36,230 nucleotides of DNA from an uncultured Campylobacter sp. (GTDB lineage Bacteria; Campylobacterota; Campylobacteria; Campylobacterales; Campylobacteraceae): NCBI RefSeq assembly GCF_905371695.1, contig NZ_CAJPMA010000005.1, positions 1-36,230 of the forward strand, read 5' to 3'. Positions 25,110 through 33,008 of the stretch are shown here, one piece after another. How positions within the stretch are numbered: position 1 is the stretch's first letter; each line of letters begins with the position of its first letter. A program made the position numbers and the translations under genes. Below the pieces are notes generated by a model. The model was not told the DNA's origin, did no database searches, and saw only the letters and a list, made by a program, of their open reading frames with translations.

Positions 25110-25573
25110 TAAAAATATCCTTTCTTTCTAAAATAACTTAAAACTTTGTCGTAAATAGGCTTTTTAAAGTGATTTATCCCTTCAAAAGCCTCGCTCGCGC
25201 CTATAAATTTATACTCGCTAAATTCTGGGTGCTTAGTCGCTAAATTTATCCTAGCTCCGCGCGCTAGACGCACTAAAAAGTACTTTTGCGTCTGCCCGTC
25301 GAACGGGTATAATTTCTTGCTTGCGCCGCTTGGAAAATCATAGCTTAGCCACTCGGGGTATTCGCTTAAAATTTCCACCTTATTCGTGCCGATTTCCTCT
25401 TTTAGCTCCCGCAAAAGCGCCTCTTTGGGACTTTCGCCCTCGTCGATACCGCCTTGGGGAAACTGCCACACGTCGTTTAGATCCACTCTGCGCGCAACGA
25501 AAAATTCGCATTTAAAAGGATACGCGTTTGAGAGTATGACCGCAGCGACGTTTGGTCTATATTTTTTCTCCAT
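25109..25573 (-). CDS. rppH: RNA pyrophosphohydrolase (Nudix)
   Basis: A 154-residue Nudix hydrolase. The Nudix box GGIDEGESPKEALLRELKEEIG has all the metal-binding glutamates (in GX5EX7REXXEEXG). The surrounding sequence (YRPNVAAVILS at the start; DVWQFPQGG; SYDFP; GQTQKYFLVRL) fits RppH/NudH, which removes pyrophosphate from the 5' end of mRNA and hydrolyses dinucleoside polyphosphates. It is the first gene of the long minus-strand run and diverges from hemW. Confidence 0.93.
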   Translation of the reverse strand: MEKKYRPNVAAVILSNAYPFKCEFFVARRVDLNDVWQFPQGGIDEGESPKEALLRELKEEIGTNKVEILSEYPEWLSYDFPSGASKKLYPFDGQTQKYFLVRLARGARINLATKHPEFSEYKFIGASEAFEGINHFKKPIYDKVLSYFRKKGYF

Positions 25574-25678
25574 TTTAGACCGCCCGTAAAATTTTACGGA
25601 TTTTAACCAAAAAGAATTTATATCAAGCTTTAATACCCCCGATTTTACGCTACGTCTTAAAATTTAGCCCGCTTTTGT

Positions 25679-25684
25679 TACAAT
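25679..25684 (+). promoter_or_regulatory. Candidate -10 box for hemW
   Basis: TACAAT preceded by CTTTTGT, matching the Campylobacter T-rich -16 plus -10 pattern, 25 bases before the hemW ATG. The divergent rppH promoter must lie in the same 136-bp spacer but is not obvious. Confidence 0.5.
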
Positions 25685-25709
25685 CGCGAAATTTATTTTA
25701 AAGGTAAAA

Positions 25710-26762
25710 ATGCTACTTTACGTCCACATACCTTTTTGCGAGAGCAAATGCCCTTATTGCGCCTTCGGATCGGTAACTGGCGCGCAAAATTTAGCCCGAG
25801 ATTATTTTAGCGCTATGATTAGCGATTTTAGGGCGCAAACGCAAAATTTAGACGTCTTGCGCGGGCGAATTTCGAGCGTATTTTTCGGAGGCGGTACGCC
25901 AAGCGCAATCGGCGCGAAATTTTACGAGCCGCTTTTTAGCGAAATCTCGCCGTTTTTAGCAAGAGACTGCGAGATTACCGCCGAAGCAAATCCTAATTCC
26001 GCTAGGCTTTCTTGGTTAAAAACTATGCGAAATTTCGGCGTAAATCGAATAAGCTTCGGCGCTCAAAGCTTTTTTGACGATAAGCTAAAATTCCTAGGGC
26101 GCATCCACGATGCGAGGCAAATAAAAAAAGCCGTTTCAAACGCGCGCGCGGCGGGTTTTAGCAACATTAACGCCGATCTTATCTACGGTACGAAATTAGA
26201 TACCAAAAAGCGCCTTTTAGAGGAAGTTTCAAACGTGCGGGATTTAGGCGTAGATCACGTCAGCGCCTACTCGCTTACGCTTGAAAAAAATACGCCTTTT
26301 TACGGCAGGCAAAGCCTAAAAAAAGATAGCGCGGTTTTGGCTAAATTTTTAATAAGAGAGCTTGAAAACGCGGGCTTTAAACAATACGAAATTTCAAATT
26401 TCGGGCAAATTTGCCGTCATAATCTAGGCTACTGGCAGAGTAAAGATTATTTAGCTCTGGGCGCTTACGCGGTAGGATTTAGGCGAAATTTTAGATTTTA
26501 CAACGCACATAATTTAGAACGTTATATCGCTAATCCGCACGAAAAAAAGCGCGAAATTTTAAACTCGGACGAGATAAATTTAGAAAAAATTTTCCTAGGC
26601 GCTAGAAGCGTCGTCGGCATAGAGGATAAAATTTTAACGCCCCCACAGCTAAAAAATGCGCGAATTTTAGAAAGCTCGGGAAAGCTAAATTTTAAAGACG
26701 GGCGCTTTTTTAACGAAAATTTCCTGCTCGCCGACGAAATCGCGCTATTTATCGCGGGCTAA
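25710..26762 (+). CDS. hemW: Radical SAM protein HemW (HemN-like)
   Basis: A 350-residue radical SAM protein. The cluster motif is C10-x3-C14-x2-C17 in FCESKCPYCAF; the residue pair after C17 is A-F, without the fourth cysteine of true HemN coproporphyrinogen dehydrogenases, which favours HemW, a haem-binding protein thought to deliver haem. Typical following blocks are present (FFGGGTPS; EANPNS; NRISFGAQSF; NADLIYG; YEISNFG). It begins a plus-strand run with tatB-tatC-queA. Campylobacter annotations often call it HemN. Confidence 0.87.
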   Translation: MLLYVHIPFCESKCPYCAFGSVTGAQNLARDYFSAMISDFRAQTQNLDVLRGRISSVFFGGGTPSAIGAKFYEPLFSEISPFLARDCEITAEANPNSARLSWLKTMRNFGVNRISFGAQSFFDDKLKFLGRIHDARQIKKAVSNARAAGFSNINADLIYGTKLDTKKRLLEEVSNVRDLGVDHVSAYSLTLEKNTPFYGRQSLKKDSAVLAKFLIRELENAGFKQYEISNFGQICRHNLGYWQSKDYLALGAYAVGFRRNFRFYNAHNLERYIANPHEKKREILNSDEINLEKIFLGARSVVGIEDKILTPPQLKNARILESSGKLNFKDGRFFNENFLLADEIALFIAG

Positions 26763-26827
26763 ATTTATAAAAATTTGAGCTTTTAGCGGGTAAAATAGCG
26801 AGTTTAATCTAAATTTAGGAAAAATTA

Positions 26828-27379
26828 ATGTTCGGTATGAGCCTGCCTGAAATCCTAGTCATCGCCGTCATCGCGGTTTTAGTGCTAGGACCCGATAAAC
26901 TGCCCGAAGCTATGGTACAAATCGCGAAATTTTTTAAAATGTTTAAAAAGGGCATAAACGACGCGAAATCGACGTTCGATCAAGAGGTAAAAATCGCCGA
27001 ACTAAAAGAAGACGCAAAAAAATATAAAGAAAGTATAGAATCGGCTACGCAAAGCGTGCGCAAAAAACTAACCTTTGAAGAGCTAGACGAACTGAAAAAG
27101 GGCGTCGCGGGCGTCGCTAGCGAAATAACGAATGCCGCGGGCGGCGTAAAAAGCGCGGTAGATACGCTAAATAATCCGGGCGAGGCGATAAAAGAGGCGG
27201 TTTTAGGCGGATCAACTAGCGGAGCGCAAGGCGCGGCGAACGGCGAAGCATCTCGGGCGGCGGGCGAAAAGGGCGAAGTAAAAGCTGGCGAAGCGGACGG
27301 CGACGCGCGGAATTCGGCAAACCAAGGTGCGGTAAGCGGCGCGACTGTAAACGAAAATTTAGATAAAAAAGAGGCGTAA
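26828..27379 (+). CDS. tatB: Sec-independent translocase protein TatB
   Basis: TatB (183 residues) forms the twin-arginine signal receptor with TatC. A short N-terminal membrane helix (MSLPEILVIAVIAVLVLGP, about 4-22) is followed by the P/hinge and an amphipathic helix (KLPEAMVQIAKFFKMFKKG), then coiled-coil acidic helices to about 115. The rest is a low-complexity Gly/Ala/Glu/Asn tail, longer than usual. TatC overlaps its stop by one base (TAATG). tatA is not here. Both flavoproteins at the left of the window carry Tat signals. Confidence 0.93.
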   Translation: MFGMSLPEILVIAVIAVLVLGPDKLPEAMVQIAKFFKMFKKGINDAKSTFDQEVKIAELKEDAKKYKESIESATQSVRKKLTFEELDELKKGVAGVASEITNAAGGVKSAVDTLNNPGEAIKEAVLGGSTSGAQGAANGEASRAAGEKGEVKAGEADGDARNSANQGAVSGATVNENLDKKEA

Positions 27380-28131
27380 TGTTTGAAGAGATAAAACCGC
27401 ATATTATCGAGCTTAGAAAGCGCCTAGCCATAAGCGTAGCGGCGGTGATCGTATTTTTCGTTATTTGTTTTACCTTTTGGGAGCCGCTGCTTGCTTGGAT
27501 GACTGCGCCGCTAAAAGCCGCGTTGCCCGCGGGCAGCAACATAATCTTTACGCAGGTACAAGAGGTATTTTTCACCGCGATGAAGGTGGCGTTTTTCGCG
27601 GGGATTATTTTGGCGCTACCCGTGATTTTCTGGCAGTTTTGGCTATTCGTAGCGCCCGGGCTTTACGACAACGAGAAAAAATACGTCGTGCCTTTCGTAA
27701 TAGCGGCTACTTTTATGTTTTTGTGCGGCGCGGCCTTTTGCTACTACGTCGTTATCCCGCTCGGATTTGCCTTTCTTATAAATTTCGGAGGTCAGCTATT
27801 TACGGCGCTGCCTAGCGTAGGCGAATACGTCGGCTTTTTTACCAAGCTCTTAGTGGCGTTCGGATTGGCGTTCGAGCTACCGGTCGTTACCTTTTTCTTC
27901 GCTAAAATCGGACTCGTAGACGACGCGGCGCTAAAACGCTACTTCCGCTACGCCGTAGTCGCGATTTTCACGTTTTCAGCGATTATGACGCCGCCCGATA
28001 TTTTAAGCCAATTTTTAATGGCGATGCCTTTAACGGGACTTTACGGCATTTCCATCTTAATCGCCAAATGGGTCAGGGTAGAAAACGAAAAAGCGGCTAA
28101 CGGCGAGCGAAACGAGCAAAATGGCGAGTAA
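27379..28131 (+). CDS. tatC: Sec-independent translocase protein TatC
   Basis: TatC (250 residues) is the membrane core of the Tat receptor and reads the twin-arginine motif. Six helices are visible; family motifs include the N-terminal HIIELRKRL, the FWQFWLFVAPGLYDNEKKYV block and the FAFELPVV-equivalent FGLAFELPVVTFF. The C-terminus is short and hydrophilic. It overlaps tatB by one base and queA by 11 bases. Confidence 0.97.
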   Translation: MFEEIKPHIIELRKRLAISVAAVIVFFVICFTFWEPLLAWMTAPLKAALPAGSNIIFTQVQEVFFTAMKVAFFAGIILALPVIFWQFWLFVAPGLYDNEKKYVVPFVIAATFMFLCGAAFCYYVVIPLGFAFLINFGGQLFTALPSVGEYVGFFTKLLVAFGLAFELPVVTFFFAKIGLVDDAALKRYFRYAVVAIFTFSAIMTPPDILSQFLMAMPLTGLYGISILIAKWVRVENEKAANGERNEQNGE

Positions 28132-29236
28132 AATTTTAGCGGCGGGCGAAGCGGACGGGCAAAATTCGCAAAAACGCGGTTTAGACGCGCGGAACGAAAA
28201 TTTAAGCGAGCGAAATTTAGACCCCAACGCCCTTTCTAGCTACGACTACCTTTTACCGCCGGATCTCATCGCTTCAAAGCCCGTAATGCCCAAAGAGGAC
28301 GCGCGTCTACTGGTTTATCGGCGATGCGCCGGCGAGATAGAGCATTTAAAATTCGGCGATTTGCTAGACGTTTTACCGCAAGACGCCGCACTGATATTTA
28401 ACGACACGAAGGTGATAAAAGCGCGAATTTTCGGACATAAACAAAGCGGCGGCGCGGTGGAGCTGTTAATTAATCAACCTCTTGGCGACGGCGTTTTTAG
28501 CTGCTACGTAAAAGGCCGCGTAAGCGCGGGCGCAAAGCTAAAATTTAAAGGCGGCGTAGAAGGCGAAATTTTACGCGCCGATAACGACGGCATTAGGCTC
28601 GTAAAATTTAGCAAATTAGGCTCGACGCTAGATACCGTAGCGCTTTTTAACGAGCTAGACGCGATCGGCCACGTGCCTCTGCCGCCTTATATCAAGCGCG
28701 CCGATAACGAGCAAGACGTAACCTGGTACCAAAGCGTCTTTGCTAAAAACAAAGGCGCGGTCGCGGCGCCGACGGCGAGCCTGCATTTTAGCGAAGCGAT
28801 GGTGGAGCGTATCCGCTGCGAGCGAGAGAGCGCGTATCTGACGCTTCACGTGGGCGCGGGGACGTTTAAGGGCGTGGAAGTTAGCGACATCAGAGAGCAT
28901 AAAATGCACGCCGAATTTTACGACGTTTCAAAACCCGCGCAAGAGCTTATTAAAAGCGGAGTTAAAATTTTAGGCGTCGGCACGACAGTTACGCGCTGCG
29001 TAGAGGAATTTGCAAGAAGCGGGCGCGCTAGCGGAGCGTGCAGTCTTTTTTTAAACCCCAGCAACCCGCCCGTGCGCCAAGATTATTTACTTACTAATTT
29101 TCACCTGCCCAAATCCACCCTAATTATGCTAGTAGCAAGCTTCGTAGGACTGCGCGCTACGCATAAAATTTACGAAACCGCCGTGCGGGAGCGATACCGC
29201 TTCTACTCCTACGGCGATGCGATGCTGGTGTTATGA
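28121..29236 (+). CDS. queA: tRNA preQ1(34) S-adenosylmethionine ribosyltransferase-isomerase QueA, N-terminally extended
   Basis: QueA transfers ribose from SAM to preQ1 in tRNA, forming epoxyqueuosine. The core starts at about residue 41 (SSYDYLLPPDLIASKP) and carries ARLLVYRR, IFNDTKVIKAR, LHFSEAMVERI, LTLHVGAGTFKGVEV and FHLPKSTLIMLV. About 40 hydrophilic residues precede it. No ATG, GTG or TTG lies in frame within that stretch, so the extension is forced unless an unusual start is used; the start has a weak ribosome binding site and overlaps tatC by 11 bases. The final ATGA overlaps the next gene. Confidence 0.95.
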   Translation: MASKILAAGEADGQNSQKRGLDARNENLSERNLDPNALSSYDYLLPPDLIASKPVMPKEDARLLVYRRCAGEIEHLKFGDLLDVLPQDAALIFNDTKVIKARIFGHKQSGGAVELLINQPLGDGVFSCYVKGRVSAGAKLKFKGGVEGEILRADNDGIRLVKFSKLGSTLDTVALFNELDAIGHVPLPPYIKRADNEQDVTWYQSVFAKNKGAVAAPTASLHFSEAMVERIRCERESAYLTLHVGAGTFKGVEVSDIREHKMHAEFYDVSKPAQELIKSGVKILGVGTTVTRCVEEFARSGRASGACSLFLNPSNPPVRQDYLLTNFHLPKSTLIMLVASFVGLRATHKIYETAVRERYRFYSYGDAMLVL

Positions 29237-30060
29237 GGGCGCAAGTCGATTTTTTGGAACAGCTAAATTTTTTCTTAGAAGCGCTAGGATTAGACGCGCG
29301 AAAAAGCGGCAACGTCTTAGTCTTCGAATACGACCCGTCTTATCCTAGAATTTACGAAATCGACGCCGCAAACGTAATCAAAACGATCGAATACGCGGCA
29401 AAAATTTTTTTATTTTCGCAAAGCGGCGCTAGAATTCTCGTGCGTTTTAGGGTCGCAAACTACAACAGCAAAAACGTAAATTTCGACGTTATAATAAGCT
29501 CAAATAAACCGCTGCAAGCCGTAGACGAAAATTTTGGCGCCAAAATGCGCTCTTATGCCAAAACCGCGCGGGCGGACGTAAAAATACAAGAGGACAAAAT
29601 TTTAATTAAAATTTCCGGAATCCTGCCGGATGCAGGGATAGAAAATCGCCTAACTATAAAAAGCGGCTTTTTAAAAAAATATAACGCCCTAATCGCCTAC
29701 GACGACGAGACCACTTTTGAAATTTTATCTAAACAGCTAAAATTTATAGGTATGAACGTCCGCCCCAAAAGCGACGTCAAAATCTTTCGCGAGCACGTAA
29801 TAAACGGCATTTATAAGCCAGATATCGTATTTTTGCAAAAAGATTTTTTAACCGACGAAGCGGCGTTTAGCGAGCTTTTGAAATTTCAAAAACGCAAGCG
29901 CTTCTGCGTCGTCATAATCTGCGAAGACGCAAATCCCGCGCGTTTTTGGGATAAAAGCTTCGTAAAACTCGCGCAGCCTTATACCTACGACGTTTTACGC
30001 GCGGCGATTAACGAATGCCTAAAACGGCGCTCGCTCGCCGTAAGCGACGCGGCTAAATAA
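29233..30060 (+). CDS. Unrecognised protein; possible degenerate HATPase-receiver (pseudo-kinase)
   Basis: I do not recognise this 275-residue protein by family. The fold pattern suggests two parts. Residues about 45-132 follow the order of a histidine-kinase ATPase domain: helix ANVIKTIEYAAKIFL, strand ARILVRFRV, strand NFDVIISS, then helix AKMRSYAKTARADVKIQ and strands to ISGILP; but the N-box Asn and the DxGxG loop are missing. Residues about 150-265 follow a receiver domain: acidic pair D157/D158 in ALIAYDDET, strand PDIVFLQKDF with Q202 where the phospho-acceptor Asp should be, and LAQPYTYDVL with Gln in place of the switch Lys. No signal peptide or membrane helix. It is coupled to queA by ATGA and converges on ruvX with an 8-base overlap. 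Signalling adaptor is inference. Confidence 0.6.
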   Translation: MRAQVDFLEQLNFFLEALGLDARKSGNVLVFEYDPSYPRIYEIDAANVIKTIEYAAKIFLFSQSGARILVRFRVANYNSKNVNFDVIISSNKPLQAVDENFGAKMRSYAKTARADVKIQEDKILIKISGILPDAGIENRLTIKSGFLKKYNALIAYDDETTFEILSKQLKFIGMNVRPKSDVKIFREHVINGIYKPDIVFLQKDFLTDEAAFSELLKFQKRKRFCVVIICEDANPARFWDKSFVKLAQPYTYDVLRAAINECLKRRSLAVSDAAK

Positions 30061-30433
30061 TCCCCAAATACCGCTTTAAAATCACCGTCGCCGCTATGCT
30101 ATCAAGCCTGCCGTCGCGCTTTGCGCTAGTATGCAACTGCGACGCCTCCGCGCTGCTATATGCCTCGTCTTGATACGCTACCTCACCCGAAAAATCAAGA
30201 AGCGATACGAAATGCTCGATACGCCGCCTCATCTCCTCCTCGCTGCTTCCGCCTAGCGGCACGCCCACTACTAGCGTCTGCGCGCCGTATTCTAGGGCTA
30301 GTTTGCTAACTTCGAGCGCGGCTTGATTGCGGTTTTTACGCAGCACCGCGGGTAGCGGCACGACGACCTCTCCCGCGCAAAAAGCCGCCCCGATGCGTTT
30401 AAGCCCCACGTCGATAGCTAAAATTTTACGCAT
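30053..30433 (-). CDS. ruvX: Putative pre-16S rRNA nuclease / Holliday junction resolvase-like YqgF
   Basis: A 126-residue YqgF/RuvX protein with an RNase H-like fold. The first strand IDVGLKRIGAAF carries the catalytic Asp; VVGVPLGG follows; the late YQDEAYSSAEA and DSIAATVILKRYL complete the acidic site. In E. coli YqgF acts in 16S rRNA 5' maturation; a recombination role has also been proposed. It follows dprA by 8 bases. Confidence 0.92.
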   Translation of the reverse strand: MRKILAIDVGLKRIGAAFCAGEVVVPLPAVLRKNRNQAALEVSKLALEYGAQTLVVGVPLGGSSEEEMRRRIEHFVSLLDFSGEVAYQDEAYSSAEASQLHTSAKRDGRLDSIAATVILKRYLGII

Positions 30434-30441
30434 ATTTTTCC

Positions 30442-31233
30442 TTATTTAACCGCTCTGACGCGTAAATTTTTAATTTCCACACGCCCTTCTAGCTCGTATT
30501 CGTAAATTTTCTCGCCGAATTTCGCAAGCGCCGCGTCTAAATCTATGCCCGCGCCGCAAAATTTTAAAATTTCGTCGTCCGCTTGCGGCAAGGCGGCGTC
30601 TAAAACGCCGAATTTTGCGGCGAATTCGTTAAAATCGCAAATAAGGCTCGCCGCGCCCTCGCTTAAAAGCTTATTCGTACCGTCGCTATCGCCTAGGCGC
30701 TGAGGAAACGTAAAAATCGGCACTCCAAGCTCTCGCGCTATCCGCGCGCTTTGCATCGAACCGCTGCGCTCGTCGGCTTGCGCTACGATTAGTGCCTGCG
30801 AGAGCGCGACTACGATGCGGTTTCGCTGTAAAAAATGACATCCGTTGCGCCCCACTCCCTCGTCCGCCTCGTATTCGCTAAGAGCCAGTGCGCGGGCGTA
30901 AATCTCGCGTATGAAATTCGCGTTCGCGCTCGGATAAAGCACGCCGAGCCCCGTACCGAAAACTCCGATCGTGCGCGGCATCGCGCCCTTGTGAGCGGCG
31001 ATATCGACGCCCAGCGCTCCACCGCTTACGACGCAAACGCCCGCGTTTTTTAGCGCGCCCGCTAGTGCGGTAACGCACTCTTTGGTATAAACGCTAGCGC
31101 GGCGAGAGCCCACGATAGCGACTTTGGGCGCCGCAAGAAGCGAAACGTCGCCCGCGTAAAATAGCCTTTTAGGCGGATTCGGTAAGCGTTCTAGCTCGTG
31201 CGGAACGATCGAAAGTTCGTTAAATTCGGGCAA
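30442..31233 (-). CDS. dprA: DNA-processing protein DprA
   Basis: DprA (263 residues) loads RecA onto incoming single strands in natural transformation. The Rossmann-like domain shows AIVGSRRASVYTKE, VVSGGALGVDIAAHKGAM, TIGVFGTGLGVLYPSANA, FLQRNRIVVALS and VVAQADERSGSM-like segments. It is compact: only a short region follows the core, so a C-terminal winged helix (DML1) is at best truncated. It precedes ruvX. It suggests the host is, or was, naturally transformable. Confidence 0.93.
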   Translation of the reverse strand: MPEFNELSIVPHELERLPNPPKRLFYAGDVSLLAAPKVAIVGSRRASVYTKECVTALAGALKNAGVCVVSGGALGVDIAAHKGAMPRTIGVFGTGLGVLYPSANANFIREIYARALALSEYEADEGVGRNGCHFLQRNRIVVALSQALIVAQADERSGSMQSARIARELGVPIFTFPQRLGDSDGTNKLLSEGAASLICDFNEFAAKFGVLDAALPQADDEILKFCGAGIDLDAALAKFGEKIYEYELEGRVEIKNLRVRAVK

Positions 31234-31315
31234 AATTTTCCTTTTAATTTAGTCGATTAGCGGCCGCGCGTCTAGCAAATGGCCAGCTTTAAGAACAAAT
31301 TTACGCACACAATTT

Positions 31316-31343
31316 AAAAGCGGCCGCGTGATCGGCGGCTTTT
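31316..31343 (-). terminator. Intrinsic terminator after the deacetylase gene
   Basis: AAAAGCGGCCG (31316-31326) pairs with CGGCGGCTTTT (31333-31343) with one G-G mismatch and a 6-base loop. On the minus strand it ends TTTT after the deacetylase stop at 31501 and before dprA. The surrounding 267-bp spacer (31234-31500) shows no gene. dprA would then need its own promoter. Confidence 0.55.
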
Positions 31344-31500
31344 TTGGCATGGATTCTAGCGGAAGCTTATTTTCGTAATCCACCTAGCGAAATTTACAGC
31401 TATTTAGCGGGCGGTTGCGGGATAGCGCATAAAAATTTTATATCCGTACCCGCTTGCTAAAAATCCCGCAAACCGCAAATTTTAGCCAATAGTTTTCCGC

Positions 31501-33006
31501 CTAAAAAAGCTCGTTTAGATAAACGACCTCGACTTCGCTTAAAAGCCCGTTTTTGCTCTCTTTTATCGCATCGATCGTATTTTTCTTAGGATGGCCGATC
31601 GCGATAGCAAACCCTCGCCTTTTAGCAAGCTCCACCGCCTCTTTTAGCCGTTTTTTTACCGAGCTTTTAGCCGTATCGTCGTCTAAAAACACGTCGCGAG
31701 CGATGTAGGGCTTGCCGTATTTTTTGGCGATTTTAGCGACTACGCTAGACGCGATAGTACGGCTATCGACGAAGGTAAAACCCGTGCGTTCAAACGCCTC
31801 GTAGGCCTTTATCATCGACTCGGCGTCGCTCGTAAATTTGCTACCGGTGTGGTTATTTATAAATTTCGCTCGCGGGAAGTCGGCACGGACCTTTTGCACG
31901 CGCGCAAGTATGCTCTCAAAACTGTCTCCGATGTTTAAAGTGCCTATTTCCGGGCGCCCGAAGTGCTGCGCTTGCATCGGCAGGTGAATCATAAAAAACT
32001 CAAACCCTCGCGCAATCTGCGGAGTATCGGGGTGCGTCCTAGTCGCCGGAAATATCGAAGGCGTCACGCGCAGCCCGATAGAACGCACCATATCGGCATG
32101 CTCTTTTACCGCGATATCGTCGATTATCAATACGAGCTTAGGCTTACCCGTAAGAGGTTTTTTGGGCGCTTCGCCGATAAAATTTTGCGGTTTATCTTTT
32201 GAAGGCCGCTCTTTTTGAGAAAGGTCTTTTTCTTGCTTTAAGCCTTTTTTAGGCTCTTTTGCTTCGGACGTCGCGTGCGTATCTTGCGCTTTGACTTGAC
32301 CGCTCGTTAAATTTTGCTCGGTTAGCGGCGCGACGGTTGCGTTTTTTTCTAAAATTTGTGGCTCTTGCGGTTCGGCGGATCGTAAAACATGCGTAGATTG
32401 CGGCATTTGCGCTGTTTGAGGTTGCTGCGAAATTTGCGCGTTCAAGCTTAAATTTTGCTCTAAATTTTTAGCTTTTAAAATTTCGGGCGCTTTGCTTAAA
32501 TTTTCGGCTGCTAGCGGCCGCTGCGGCGCTAAATTCCGCTCAATTTCGCCTTTTTCTCGCTGCGCGGACGGCAAAGGCGGCGAAAAGGCGGGTTTTTCGT
32601 TTGCCGCAGACTGCGATTTTGCGAATTTTTCTTTCGGGCTAACGAATTCGTCTTTTGCGTTCGTATCGGCAAAAAGCCTGCTTAAATTTTCTTCCTCGTC
32701 GAATTTTGAAGGCTCTTTATACCATCTTTCGCGTTTTTTCTCGGCACTTTTATCTATCTCTTTTGCGGGTTTTGCTTGCGAAATTTTAGGCGATTGCGGA
32801 TTTTCTTGCGTTACTTTTCTAGTTTGGTTTATCTCGCTTTGCGCGCCCGAGCTTCCTACTCCGTTTAAAGCCGCGATTAGCGTTATTATGATAAGCGCGG
32901 CGAGTATGACGATACCGGTTAAAATCTGATTCTTCGAGCGCCCGCCGTCTTTTTTGGGCGGACGCCTTTTAGTAGCTTTCGTAGCTTTTGAAATTTTAGC
33001 GGCCAA
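31501..33006 (-). CDS. Divergent polysaccharide deacetylase family protein (YibQ-like)
   Basis: A 501-residue protein anchored by one N-terminal membrane helix (about 27-50) after a basic Lys/Arg tail, so the bulk is periplasmic. Residues about 55-285 are low-complexity Gln/Lys/Glu/Ala sequence. The C-terminal domain from about 288 has the divergent polysaccharide deacetylase pattern: LVLIIDDIA, FFMIHLPMQA, FINNHTGSKF, FVDSRTIASSV and IAIGHPKKNT. The metal site Asp/His residues are present in altered form. Its substrate is unknown; a cell-wall glycan or the envelope is the natural guess. It starts 2 bases after ilvC. Confidence 0.85.
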   Translation of the reverse strand: MAAKISKATKATKRRPPKKDGGRSKNQILTGIVILAALIIITLIAALNGVGSSGAQSEINQTRKVTQENPQSPKISQAKPAKEIDKSAEKKRERWYKEPSKFDEEENLSRLFADTNAKDEFVSPKEKFAKSQSAANEKPAFSPPLPSAQREKGEIERNLAPQRPLAAENLSKAPEILKAKNLEQNLSLNAQISQQPQTAQMPQSTHVLRSAEPQEPQILEKNATVAPLTEQNLTSGQVKAQDTHATSEAKEPKKGLKQEKDLSQKERPSKDKPQNFIGEAPKKPLTGKPKLVLIIDDIAVKEHADMVRSIGLRVTPSIFPATRTHPDTPQIARGFEFFMIHLPMQAQHFGRPEIGTLNIGDSFESILARVQKVRADFPRAKFINNHTGSKFTSDAESMIKAYEAFERTGFTFVDSRTIASSVVAKIAKKYGKPYIARDVFLDDDTAKSSVKKRLKEAVELAKRRGFAIAIGHPKKNTIDAIKESKNGLLSEVEVVYLNELF

Positions 33007-33008
33007 GA

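Noticed and set aside
31234..31500. Possible small RNA or tRNA-like element in the dprA-deacetylase spacer
   Set aside because: I could not form a cloverleaf or find an acceptor/T-loop pattern; the terminator hairpin and repeated GCGGCCGC explain the visible structure.
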